NCBI GenBank assembly: GCA_947589345.1
Contig: CANQAC010000017.1
Span: 1 to 34,819 of the forward strand
DNA: 34,819 bases
Direction: 5' to 3'
From: an uncultured Akkermansia sp.
GTDB taxonomy: Bacteria; Verrucomicrobiota; Verrucomicrobiia; Verrucomicrobiales; Akkermansiaceae
A program made the translations under genes and the position numbers. The notes beneath the pieces are model-generated. The model worked only from the letters and a program-made list of their open reading frames with translations. It was not told where the DNA came from and made no database searches. Each line of letters starts with the position of its first letter. The stretch's first letter is position 1. Below, one piece after another: positions 26,114 through 34,785 of this stretch.

Positions 26114-27745
26114 ATGCCTCTTCCTCCACAGACAAAATACATCGTGGGTAATGAGGCTTGCGAGCGCTTCAGCTTCTATGGAATGCGCAGCATTCTCACG
26201 CTGTATATGCTCAGTGTGCTGGCCATGAGCGAAAGCACCGTGGTGACAGTGGAGCATCTCTTCAACGCTGGTATCTACATTCTCCCACTTATCGGCGCAT
26301 GGTTGGCGGATCGATTCTTCGGTCGCTACCGGATGATCCTCTACGTATCACTCTTTTACTGTGTGGGTCATGGTGTACTCGCCACAGCTGACCTCGCAGA
26401 TAGCGTTGAAGTGCGGCGCTGGATTCTCTTCACGGGATTGTTCATAATTGCTCTTGGCGCCGGAGGTATAAAACCCTGTGTTTCCGCATTCGTCGGCGAT
26501 CAAGTGGACGAAACAAATAGCAGGACAATGACACGTATCTACGCGGCTTTCTACTGGTCCATTAATCTCGGATCATTTTTTTCTTTTCTCGTCGTCCCTT
26601 GGGTGCGACAAAATTGGGGGTATAGCTGGGCTTTCGGCATCCCAGGCATCTTCATGGCTTTTGCCACCCTGATCTTCTGGCGAGGCCGACATCTCTACCA
26701 TCATCGACCGCCCGCACAACCGCTCTTTTTCCCCTCCCTTTTAACTTGCGTTATTCACGGCGCTCAAACTGCCGAACTACGCTATGGCCGTGATGCTGTA
26801 CAGCAAACCCGCCAGACCCTGCGTGCTGTTGGCACCTTTGCACGGCTTTTACTCATCATTTTTTCCATCACTGCGATTGTGACTGTTGGCATATCTCAAT
26901 TGGCAACCGTTTCAGGCGCCGGGGAAGTTATATCCTCTCTCTGGAGCCTTGTTGCCAGTTTGATCACATTGGTTACCATTGCTTTGTTTATTCTACACTC
27001 TGCTGCCCATAGAGGAGCAAATAATCTCTTGGGTATCTTGGGCACACGAATCTTTCTTGGAGAGGAACCCATGCGCCTCCGTTTCCATTCTGCTCGAATT
27101 GCAGAAACATATAATCTGCTGCGCGTCCTTACAGTCTTCCTCATGATTATCCCCTTCTGGAGCCTTTTCGATCAAACGATGTCTAGCTGGGTTCTACAAG
27201 GTGAAAAAATGCAGTCTCTTATCCTCTTCCACGGTACAAAATTTCATTTCAGTTTCGGAGCCGAGGAGATGCAGAGTATCAACCCTCTCTTCGTGATGAT
27301 TCTGGTACCCCTCGTCACGCTCTTTATCTACCCACATATTGGACGCTGGTCGTCTCCCTTACGCCGCATGGGCTGTGGTATCGTTCTCGCCGGTGTTTCC
27401 TACCTCAGCGTAGCCGCTATTCAATCCTTTCTTGACGACAATGTTCAGCTTTCCATTCTTTGGCAATGCGTTCCCTATCTACTGCTTACGACGTCTGAAA
27501 TTCTAGTCAGTACAACGGGCTTAGAATATGCCTACACCGCCGCCGGCCCTAATCTCAAAAGCATCGTCTCCGGTTTTTGGTTCTTAACCAGCACGTTGGG
27601 TAATTTCCTTGTCATCTTCCTTACACACCTCGTCGATAACCCTGCCTCCACTTCTACGTTTCTTCTCTATGCTTTCATGAGCCTCTGCATCGGCGCTCTT
27701 TTCATTTGGGTCACCTCCCACCGCTTTTTCCAACAACGTGCATAA
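26114..27745 (+). CDS. POT-family proton-dependent oligopeptide transporter
   Basis: A 543-residue inner-membrane protein of the POT/PTR2 (MFS) family with about 12-14 hydrophobic segments. The N-terminal proton-coupling motif ExxERF is present as E14-A-C-E17-R18-F19, followed by SFYG. Also visible are IGAWLADRFFGRYR and the family signature GAGGIKPCVSAFVGDQVDE. It imports di- and tripeptides by family knowledge. ATG 26114 is chosen; GTG 26099 is possible and would add five residues. It lies 19 nt after the chaperone stop and is probably co-transcribed. Confidence 0.92.
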   Translation: MPLPPQTKYIVGNEACERFSFYGMRSILTLYMLSVLAMSESTVVTVEHLFNAGIYILPLIGAWLADRFFGRYRMILYVSLFYCVGHGVLATADLADSVEVRRWILFTGLFIIALGAGGIKPCVSAFVGDQVDETNSRTMTRIYAAFYWSINLGSFFSFLVVPWVRQNWGYSWAFGIPGIFMAFATLIFWRGRHLYHHRPPAQPLFFPSLLTCVIHGAQTAELRYGRDAVQQTRQTLRAVGTFARLLLIIFSITAIVTVGISQLATVSGAGEVISSLWSLVASLITLVTIALFILHSAAHRGANNLLGILGTRIFLGEEPMRLRFHSARIAETYNLLRVLTVFLMIIPFWSLFDQTMSSWVLQGEKMQSLILFHGTKFHFSFGAEEMQSINPLFVMILVPLVTLFIYPHIGRWSSPLRRMGCGIVLAGVSYLSVAAIQSFLDDNVQLSILWQCVPYLLLTTSEILVSTTGLEYAYTAAGPNLKSIVSGFWFLTSTLGNFLVIFLTHLVDNPASTSTFLLYAFMSLCIGALFIWVTSHRFFQQRA

Positions 27746-27765
27746 TTTTCAAACTTTCGGGAGAG

Positions 27766-27820
27766 AATTGCCTTATTGCGGCGTGTTCGCGTAGCAGGTG
27801 CTTCATAAGGCACGGCAATT
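27766..27820. repeat. Nested inverted repeats in a convergent intergenic gap
   Basis: AATTGCC (27766-27772) pairs with GGCAATT (27814-27820). Alternatively, AATTG/CAATT plus CCTTAT (27771-27776) with ATAAGG (27805-27810) form a longer stem with a 5-nt bulge. A small GCG-TGTT-CGC hairpin lies inside. The 253-nt gap (27746-27998) separates the convergent POT and GH2 genes and has no credible ORF. A two-way terminator is the simplest reading. Confidence 0.5.
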
Positions 27821-27998
27821 TGTATAGTGCTAATCTATCGTAAACTTTGATTGTGCTTGTTTAGAGCAATTTCTTGCAAAAATAATTTGGCACGGCACAC
27901 CTGCAAAACTTGTCGGGAGAAGACTCTACGAGAGGAAGTCTCAACGAATGAGAAGATTTTATCTCGTCCGGGACGACTGTCTGCCGTGCTGGGTTCAC

Positions 27999-30965
27999 TT
28001 ACCTCTGTGCCTGAACCTGGAGCGGTACCTTCACAGGCGGCAATCCTTCTGCCTGCACAGTAACTTCAACCAGGCCATGCCCCCCACGATCAGTACGCAC
28101 TACAGCAAGGATGCGTCCGTTGAAAAAATGTTGATTAACATCCTGCATGCAAGTGTGGTCAATGGGGTTACCATTGCAAAATCCGACTAATTTTGCAGGT
28201 CCTTCAATAGAAAAGGAAACAGCCCGCGAATCTGTGGGAACCGTGTTTCCTTTTTCATCTGTTAAAGTCAATTCAATAAAGGAAAGGTCATATCCATCCC
28301 CCACAAGCTCCGCACGATCCACTTGTGCTACAACCTTGGCTGTAGGTCCTGTCGTAACGCGCCGTCCCTCTGCCCAAGGCATTCCAGCGCGCTTCACCAC
28401 CACCCGTAACTCTCCTGGTTCATAAGGTACCTCTTCCCATACAAACCGGTAAGCGTTCTTTGGTATGGTCACTTCCCCCTGAGTAAAAGTCTCCCCTTCA
28501 CCCTTGTGCCGTATCCCCATGCTCCGCCCATTCAAGAAAAGTTCTGCCTCATCGCCGGCACTGAAGCACATTACTGGCGTTTTTTGACCTTCACGTCCCG
28601 GCCAATTCCAATGTGGCAGTATATGCGCTGAGCGTACATGTGGCGCCCATCGACTCTGGTAAAGATAGTAGGTATCCTTCGGAAAGCCTGCTAAGTCTAT
28701 GATACCAAAATATGAACTCCGACTCGGGGCCTTATTCCCCATGGCTTTCAAGTGTTCCATCACAGCCTTCACCTGATCCGCATCCATATCATTCAGATTC
28801 CCCACATTAGAAGCATCTTGATTGTACGGTGTAGGCTCACCTAAGTAGTCAAACCCCGTCCATACGAACTCTCCCGCTACGCGCGGCACACGATCCTGAG
28901 CCGCAAACTCTATATCCGGGCAGTTACCCCAGTTTACTGCTGCCACCCCATACGCACTCACTTGAAAAGCCCTCGCTCCGTTCCCAACGCCCCATACCAG
29001 AGGAAAGAAATACGTATCGCGTGTCCCGATGCACGACGATGTCTCCGACCCGTAAAACGGCATATTTGGACGCGTCACATCGTAATACTTGTAAAGCCGG
29101 GGTTTGTAATTAAAGCCCATCACATCCAGAGTATCGCCAAACCCATTCCACGGACCTTCCACATGATTTACTCCCACTGTGAAGGGACGTGTGGCATCAT
29201 GCTTGCGCATTTCATCACGCAACTGCCCAGAAACCTCAGCTCCACCAGGCAGAAAGATCTCGGCAATTTCATTTCCCCCACTCCAAGCGATGACAGAGGG
29301 ATGGTTGCGATCACGACGCACAAAATTTGCAACATCTTTCTTCCACCAGGCATCCCAATCAAGATGGTATCCGAACTCCTTATCATACTTCTGAGCTTTC
29401 CAGATATCAAAGAGCTCATCTAGCACGAGAATGCCGTTTTCATCGCATACATCAAGGAACTCCGGAGCTGGAGGATTGTGCGCAGTGCGAATTGCATTGC
29501 ACCCCATTCCCTTAAGAAGCTTCACTTTCCTTTCAAAAGCGCGCTTATAAAAAGCAGCGCCTAAAGCCCCCAAGTCATGGTGCTCACACACACCTTGCAG
29601 TTGCACTCTTTTCCCGTTCAGGTAGAACCCATCCGTTCTCCAATCAATGGAACGCACGCCAAAGCGGGTATCATGAACTTCTGATGCCTTCCCTGGTTGG
29701 GAAATAGTAGTACGCAAGTCGTATAGGTGAGGGGCCTCACAACTCCACAGTTGTGGTGTAGTAAGCCCAAGCGTTTGTTCTACCGTGCGAGTTTCTCCAG
29801 GCGCCAGATCCACCGTCACCGGCTCAATCTTCTCTTCTCCTGCTACCCGCTGCTCCACTGTGACTCGAGCTTGTGTTACGCCAGTATTTTCCACCTCCGT
29901 TCGTATCTTCACAGTAGCATGCTGCTCAGAAACTTCAGGGGTAGTCACGTAGATGCCATTGTAAGCCAAATGAACAGAACGCGTGCGCACAAGCCACACA
30001 TGACGATATATTCCAGCGCCCGGATACCAACGAGTTGATAGCTGTTTATTCGAGGCAAGCACCGCAACTAAATTTCTCTCACCGGGACGCAAGTACGGTG
30101 TGATATCCACGCGAAAAGAACTGTATCCGTACGCCCACTCTCCCGCTTGTCGACCGTTAACATAAACTCGAGGGTGAGACATCACGCCCTCAAAATCCAA
30201 GTAGTAACGCTCCTCATCCGCCGAAAAATCCGGAGGCACATCAAACCATTTACGATACCAGCCATAACCATTCCATGGAAGTTTTCCGGTTTCGTTTGGT
30301 TCATCCTTAAGAAAAGGACTCTCAATCGCCCAATCGTGGGGGATTTGCACCGGTTTGAAATCGCTGGCGTCGTACCCGATCTGTGCCGGTTCGTCCACCC
30401 GGCGCCTTGCCTTTGGTTGCACGGGTGCATCATTTATGTCGCGCAGTACAATCTCTCTCATTCCCGCCCACTGGTTGTGCTGCGTTTGTGGAAAAACGAT
30501 TGTAAGTTTGCGCACGGTCTGACCGCCAAGATCAACCCGGGTGTGCAAACCCTCCTTGCGGATAGCGCGCCGCTCAGTACCTCCCGCCGTTTCAATAATC
30601 ACCTGCACTTCCTGGGACAGCGCCTTTTCCCAGTACAGATCTACCGATTTCAGCGGTGTTTCAACGCCGGTTTCCAAAATAAGCTTATAACCAGGAGCTT
30701 CATCCCGTGCAGTCCAACGCGTCTCCAACTTTCCATCCATCGCCAGTTCAGCGGGATGACCAGACTGCGACCCTTGAGGAGCACGGATAAACGATACAGC
30801 CTCTACCGGATCTTCCGCCCCGAAGTATTTAAAGGACCAATTAAAGTCAAATGTTTCACGGCTCACCTCCGACTCCTTTGCATTCCCATCTCGGCACGAC
30901 TGCACACACAACGCCACCATCATAGCCATACACCACTGCGCAATTAGCATAATCATCCTACTCAT
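27999..30965 (-). CDS. GH2 beta-galactosidase-like lipoprotein with inserted discoidin-like domain
   Basis: A 988-residue secreted glycoside hydrolase of family 2. The N-terminus is an export signal with a possible lipobox VQSC at Cys24. Residues about 52-176 look like an F5/8 type C (discoidin) carbohydrate-binding domain (PAELAMDGKLETRWTA) placed within the GH2 jelly-roll, which resumes at VQIPHDWAIESPF (206-218). The Ig-like and TIM-barrel domains follow. The acid/base is Glu566 in WSGGNEIAE and the likely nucleophile is Glu641 in FYGSETSS. A C-terminal beta-rich region includes GDEAELFLNGRSMG. It likely cleaves terminal galactose from host or plant glycans; the exact linkage is unknown. 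It is 51 nt after the yifB-like stop, with its own TAGAAT box. Confidence 0.88.
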   Translation of the reverse strand: MSRMIMLIAQWCMAMMVALCVQSCRDGNAKESEVSRETFDFNWSFKYFGAEDPVEAVSFIRAPQGSQSGHPAELAMDGKLETRWTARDEAPGYKLILETGVETPLKSVDLYWEKALSQEVQVIIETAGGTERRAIRKEGLHTRVDLGGQTVRKLTIVFPQTQHNQWAGMREIVLRDINDAPVQPKARRRVDEPAQIGYDASDFKPVQIPHDWAIESPFLKDEPNETGKLPWNGYGWYRKWFDVPPDFSADEERYYLDFEGVMSHPRVYVNGRQAGEWAYGYSSFRVDITPYLRPGERNLVAVLASNKQLSTRWYPGAGIYRHVWLVRTRSVHLAYNGIYVTTPEVSEQHATVKIRTEVENTGVTQARVTVEQRVAGEEKIEPVTVDLAPGETRTVEQTLGLTTPQLWSCEAPHLYDLRTTISQPGKASEVHDTRFGVRSIDWRTDGFYLNGKRVQLQGVCEHHDLGALGAAFYKRAFERKVKLLKGMGCNAIRTAHNPPAPEFLDVCDENGILVLDELFDIWKAQKYDKEFGYHLDWDAWWKKDVANFVRRDRNHPSVIAWSGGNEIAEIFLPGGAEVSGQLRDEMRKHDATRPFTVGVNHVEGPWNGFGDTLDVMGFNYKPRLYKYYDVTRPNMPFYGSETSSCIGTRDTYFFPLVWGVGNGARAFQVSAYGVAAVNWGNCPDIEFAAQDRVPRVAGEFVWTGFDYLGEPTPYNQDASNVGNLNDMDADQVKAVMEHLKAMGNKAPSRSSYFGIIDLAGFPKDTYYLYQSRWAPHVRSAHILPHWNWPGREGQKTPVMCFSAGDEAELFLNGRSMGIRHKGEGETFTQGEVTIPKNAYRFVWEEVPYEPGELRVVVKRAGMPWAEGRRVTTGPTAKVVAQVDRAELVGDGYDLSFIELTLTDEKGNTVPTDSRAVSFSIEGPAKLVGFCNGNPIDHTCMQDVNQHFFNGRILAVVRTDRGGHGLVEVTVQAEGLPPVKVPLQVQAQR

Positions 30966-30985
30966 ACCCCAAGGAACTGCTATTT

Positions 30986-30991
30986 ATTCTA
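30986..30991 (-). promoter_or_regulatory. -10 box of the GH2 gene
   Basis: TAGAAT on the minus strand, 20 nt before the GH2 ATG. No good -35 sits at 16-18 nt, so activator dependence is possible. The gene may also be read from the upstream hflX transcript. Confidence 0.4.
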
Positions 30992-31016
30992 CGTGATTCA
31001 ACTCCCTATTCTTTCA

Positions 31017-32585
31017 TCAAATGCTACGTATCTGCGCCTCGAATTGCCGAAACTGTATGGCTTCCAACAAATCACCATCTTCCACCTGCTCCCGTCCGGC
31101 TAAATCTGCAATGGTGCGCGTTACGCGCAAAATGCGGTCGAACGCTCGAGCTGACAAACCAAATTGCTCCACGGCCGCAAGCAAGAGCTTTTGTTGATCA
31201 GCAGTAAGCGGACAAAAACGGCGTAACATCTTCCCGCTCAATCTGGCATTGCAAGTTATACCAGTACCCGCGTAGCGGACCTGCTGCAACACGCGAGCAG
31301 CAGTTACTCTTTGCTGTATGGCAGCGCTGCTCTCACCGTCTGGCCTATGCAACAACGCAGCAGGATCTACCGCCGGCACCTCAATTACCATATCAAAGCG
31401 ATCCAAGAGGGGGCCTGATATTTTTTTGCGGTAGCGTGCTATATCAGCTGGCTTACAGTGGCAGGTATGACGGTGATCACCCAAGTAACCGCAAGGGCAT
31501 GGGTTCATGGCCGCGATTAACATGAATTGGCAGGGAAAATCCACCGAACCGCTTGCTCGGGATATGGTAATCATCCCACTTTCCAACGGCTGTCGCAGTG
31601 TCTCAAGCGTACGTCGGCTGAACTCGGGAAACTCATCCAAAAACAACACGCCATGATGAGCCAGCGTTATCTCCCCGGGAGTGATAGTACTACCGCCTCC
31701 CATCAGTCCAACGTCAGATATAGTATGATGCGGAGCACGGAATGGGCGACGCGTTAACAACCCACGTCCCGCTGGCAGCAATCCACATACAGAGTGTATC
31801 TTGCTAGCTTCCAGAGCTTCCTCGTGTGTCATCGGTGGTAGTATGCCCGGCAATCGAGCAGCCAACATGCTCTTGCCACTTCCCGGCGTTCCGCTCATCA
31901 GCAAATTATGCCCACCGGCGGCCGCTATCTCCAGGGCCCGTCGAGCATACGGCTGCCCTTTTACCTCATCAAAGTCAGGCATATCATCCCCCGTTTCAGT
32001 TATGCCATGAACGATCTTTTCTTGGCAGGATGCCGGGTCCAACAACGTATTCCACGCCTCCCTTAAATCGCGCACCGGATACACTTTTACATCCTCCACC
32101 ACAGCAGCTTCTGCCGCATTTTCCTCACTTACCATTAATCTCTTCAACCCTGCCTCACGCGCTGCTACTGCCTGCGGCAATATCCCCCGCACCCCACGCA
32201 CATTCCCATCCAATGCCAGCTCACCCACAATACACCAATCGTCTACATTCGCCGGCACGCGGCGACGGAACGCCTCCGGAAGACCTGTGTAATTGTTTTG
32301 TATAGCCATCTCCAATCCCAAGGCTATGGGGAGGTCAAACCCCGGTCCTTGCTTCTTGACATCCGCCGGAGCTAAATTGACGGTTACTGCCATTTGACCG
32401 GGGCAGAAAAATTGGCTATTTTGCAAAGCCGCAGTCACGCGCTGCACGCTCTCGCGCACAGCTGTGTCCGGCAATCCCACCACAGAAAATCTTCCCACAT
32501 CTTCCACTTTTTGCACATCAACCTCCACCTGTACCTCGTAACCAGTGATACCGTTGACTGCTGCTGAATGTAATCTTGTAATCAT
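31017..32585 (-). CDS. YifB/ComM-family Mg-chelatase-like AAA+ ATPase
   Basis: A 522-residue cytoplasmic protein of the YifB/ComM family. The N-terminal Lon-like domain includes VDVQKVEDVGRFSVVGLPD (23-41) and VTVNLAPADVKKQGPGFDLP (67-86). Walker A is SGTPGSGKSM (231-240), Walker B LFLDEFPEF (314-322), and a cysteine cluster NPCPCGYLGDHRHTCHC lies at 361-377. ComM acts as a branch-migration helicase in natural transformation. All motifs are intact and the length is standard. It starts 6 nt after the L,D-transpeptidase stop, so it is co-transcribed with hflX and that gene. Confidence 0.93.
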   Translation of the reverse strand: MITRLHSAAVNGITGYEVQVEVDVQKVEDVGRFSVVGLPDTAVRESVQRVTAALQNSQFFCPGQMAVTVNLAPADVKKQGPGFDLPIALGLEMAIQNNYTGLPEAFRRRVPANVDDWCIVGELALDGNVRGVRGILPQAVAAREAGLKRLMVSEENAAEAAVVEDVKVYPVRDLREAWNTLLDPASCQEKIVHGITETGDDMPDFDEVKGQPYARRALEIAAAGGHNLLMSGTPGSGKSMLAARLPGILPPMTHEEALEASKIHSVCGLLPAGRGLLTRRPFRAPHHTISDVGLMGGGSTITPGEITLAHHGVLFLDEFPEFSRRTLETLRQPLESGMITISRASGSVDFPCQFMLIAAMNPCPCGYLGDHRHTCHCKPADIARYRKKISGPLLDRFDMVIEVPAVDPAALLHRPDGESSAAIQQRVTAARVLQQVRYAGTGITCNARLSGKMLRRFCPLTADQQKLLLAAVEQFGLSARAFDRILRVTRTIADLAGREQVEDGDLLEAIQFRQFEAQIRSI

Positions 32586-32591
32586 TGTTTG

Positions 32592-33230
32592 TTATTTCAC
32601 AATAACGGCAGATCCAACCGCCAATTTCTCAAATAAAATGCTGCAAGCCTCTGGCGGCACACGTACACAACCGTGCGATGCACCGCTGCGGTACACACTG
32701 CCCACGTGCATACCCACTGCCCCATTAAATCTCATCCAATAAGGCATGGACGCTCCTTTGAAGTGTGTCCCTTTTGGAGCCCTCTGCCATGATTTAGCAT
32801 CCCCTTGTACTACAACATTGTTGGCATCCACAAAACTCCCATAACTGCTAGATCGATGCTCGCGTTTTTTCTCTGTGATACGGAAGGTACCTCGCGGGGT
32901 TTCATGTCCCCCTACACGTCCGGAACAGATTGGAAAGTCCATGGCGATGCGATCGTTGATATAAAGGCGTCCACGTTGCTCTTTCAGAAGAATCAGCACG
33001 CGAGATTTGCGCGGGTTGTAATCTTGGATCGCCGCACCTCGCCACATGTCACGAGACTGATTATATGTCGGGCTGGAAATAAACTGCTCAAAAGTTCGCG
33101 CAACTCTCTTATTGCGACTGGCTTTCTCCAACTCTGCGCCGCGCAGGTAAGCATCTTCCGGAGACTTTTCATGGCTGCAAGCTGCCACCATAAGCAGCAG
33201 GAGCAGCATCGCTGTAATTCTGAGTGTCAT
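32592..33230 (-). CDS. L,D-transpeptidase (YkuD) lipoprotein
   Basis: A 212-residue lipoprotein. The signal segment LLLLLMVAAC ends at Cys18 with lipobox VAAC. The YkuD domain covers about residues 77-212, with the catalytic set His175 (GMHVGS) and SHGCVRVPPE, in which Cys188 is the nucleophile. Such enzymes form 3-3 peptidoglycan crosslinks or attach envelope proteins to peptidoglycan in the periplasm. ATG 33230 is chosen because it overlaps the hflX stop as ATGA; an in-frame upstream start is less likely. It sits between hflX and yifB in one operon. Confidence 0.92.
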   Translation of the reverse strand: MTLRITAMLLLLLMVAACSHEKSPEDAYLRGAELEKASRNKRVARTFEQFISSPTYNQSRDMWRGAAIQDYNPRKSRVLILLKEQRGRLYINDRIAMDFPICSGRVGGHETPRGTFRITEKKREHRSSSYGSFVDANNVVVQGDAKSWQRAPKGTHFKGASMPYWMRFNGAVGMHVGSVYRSGASHGCVRVPPEACSILFEKLAVGSAVIVK

Positions 33231-34543
33231 CTCTCGCAATATTGTCCCAATCGTGCGGCAAACTCGCATGGTAAAATCGCCCGCACCACCACATCATTCC
33301 CGTCATACTCAGTGTCCAGCACCTTACCATCACGGTGCATGAGGGCAATAATCCTGCTCTCGGATTGCGGTATGCGGTAGGTCTGTGTATTCACTCGGTG
33401 CGATAGCATTTCCACACACGCCTCAAGCAACTCGGGTACTCCGGTACCCTGCACCACACTCATGGTAACGCAGGGACGTCCATCAGCCGCCTGAACCAGC
33501 CGCTGCATGGCAAGCGTCGCCTGCCCTGCCCCCAATAAATCCACCTTGTTGCCCACCACAACCATCGGCTTCTCCCCTGCCCCCAGCTCTGTCAGCACCT
33601 CGCAAGTGGTTCCGTACCGGAGCAACGCTTCTTCATCGCTCACGTCCACCACCTGTATCAGGAAATCAGCCAGCACAGCCTCCTCAAGTGTCGATTTGAA
33701 TGCCTCCACTAGACGATGCGGCAGATTACGTATAAATCCCACCGTGTCGGTAAGCACTAGCGGCTGCCCATCTGGCAGAGTCATCTTGCGACTCGTCGTA
33801 TCCAGTGTCGCAAATAATATGTCCTTCGCGAGTACTCCCGCATCTGTCAACCTATTAAGCAAACTAGATTTTCCCGCATTAGTGTACCCCACGATCGCAG
33901 CAGTTGGTATGCCTTGTCGCGTACGTTCCTTGCGCTGTGTGGTTCGCTGTTTGCGTACGATCTCCAATTCTTCGCGGATCGCGTTGATCCGTTCATGCGC
34001 AAGACGTCGATCCACCTCAATCTGCTTTTCTCCCTCTCCTCGCGCCGCAGCTCCTCCGCCCTTTCCTCCTCCGGAACCGCCACGTTGACGATCCAAGTGT
34101 TTCCACATCCCTGCCATACGAGGCAAAGCGTACTGCATCCGTGCCAGATCTACTTGCATCACCGCCTCTCGCGTGCGAGCACGTCGCGCGAAGATGTCCA
34201 GTATCACTTCCTCCCTGTCCATCACCGGCAACTCGGCGAGTTTTTCCCACTCCCTTTGCTGCGCGGGAGTGAGCAAGTTATCAAAAATCAAGCAATCTGC
34301 CCCCAACTCTTGCGCAATTCCTCTCACTTCCTCAGCTTTGCCGATACCACACAGGTACTTTGCCTGAACCTCACGCGTCCACACCACCCTGCTCTCAGCG
34401 ATTCCATACCCAAGATTCTCCACCAAATCCACAAGTTCTGCCAGCAAAGCCGCACGCTCACCACGCTGCTCACCAGGCATCCCTATGCCTACCAGTAGCG
34501 CCCGTTCAGGTTTCACCTGCGTCTCGCGGAGTTCAAAGGACAT
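33227..34543 (-). CDS. hflX: GTPase HflX
   Basis: A 438-residue ribosome-associated GTPase that splits or rescues stalled ribosomes. The N-terminal HflX domain spans about 1-145. The Gly-rich linker GGSGGGKGGGAAARGEGEKQ is at 155-174. G1 is GYTNAGKSS (219-227), G3 DTVGF (266-270) and G4 NKVD (332-335). ATG 34543 is chosen: a GAGGGGG Shine-Dalgarno lies a few bases upstream, and the start is 14 nt after the small lipoprotein stop. The stop overlaps the L,D-transpeptidase start as ATGA, implying coupled translation. Confidence 0.94.
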   Translation of the reverse strand: MSFELRETQVKPERALLVGIGMPGEQRGERAALLAELVDLVENLGYGIAESRVVWTREVQAKYLCGIGKAEEVRGIAQELGADCLIFDNLLTPAQQREWEKLAELPVMDREEVILDIFARRARTREAVMQVDLARMQYALPRMAGMWKHLDRQRGGSGGGKGGGAAARGEGEKQIEVDRRLAHERINAIREELEIVRKQRTTQRKERTRQGIPTAAIVGYTNAGKSSLLNRLTDAGVLAKDILFATLDTTSRKMTLPDGQPLVLTDTVGFIRNLPHRLVEAFKSTLEEAVLADFLIQVVDVSDEEALLRYGTTCEVLTELGAGEKPMVVVGNKVDLLGAGQATLAMQRLVQAADGRPCVTMSVVQGTGVPELLEACVEMLSHRVNTQTYRIPQSESRIIALMHRDGKVLDTEYDGNDVVVRAILPCEFAARLGQYCER

Positions 34544-34557
34544 ACGTCCCCCTCTTA

Positions 34558-34695
34558 TCAATGAAAGCTCTGCGTATGGGACACCGGGACATCGCGCAAA
34601 TAATCGCTATTCCCTTTGCAAGAACATTCCCCGCAAGAGCTCAGCGCCATACTCGCTATGAACGCTCCCAGGACCGTGATAAAAACCTTTTTCAT
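34558..34695 (-). CDS. Small Cys-rich lipoprotein
   Basis: A 45-residue peptide: MKKVFITVLG, a hydrophobic core, then lipobox LSSC with Cys21, and two further cysteines in CGECSC. The mature part is only about 25 residues. I do not recognise the family. ATG 34695 is preceded by GGTGGAGG, though very close to the ATG. It is the first gene of the operon that continues into hflX. The small size makes this less certain than its neighbours. Confidence 0.6.
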   Translation of the reverse strand: MKKVFITVLGAFIASMALSSCGECSCKGNSDYLRDVPVSHTQSFH

Positions 34696-34709
34696 ACCTC
34701 CACCATTCA

Positions 34710-34739
34710 ACCCTATTCCTCGTGAAATTGCAAGCTCAA
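34710..34739 (-). promoter_or_regulatory. Promoter of the small lipoprotein-hflX operon
   Basis: On the minus strand TTGAGC (34739-34734), an 18-nt spacer and TAGGGT (34715-34710). The ATG is 14 nt further on. The match is modest. Confidence 0.4.
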
Positions 34740-34785
34740 AGTGCCAGGGCAAACGCATTAGAAAAGCTAGGGGAGAATTGGACGT

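Noticed and set aside
27851..28063. A 70-codon ORF in the POT-GH2 gap
   Set aside because: It extends into the 3' end of the GH2 gene on the other strand and has no recognisable promoter or family.
30147..30947. A 266-codon plus-strand ORF antisense to the GH2 gene
   Set aside because: The minus-strand frame has clear GH2 domains over the same bases; the antisense translation has biased, unstructured composition.
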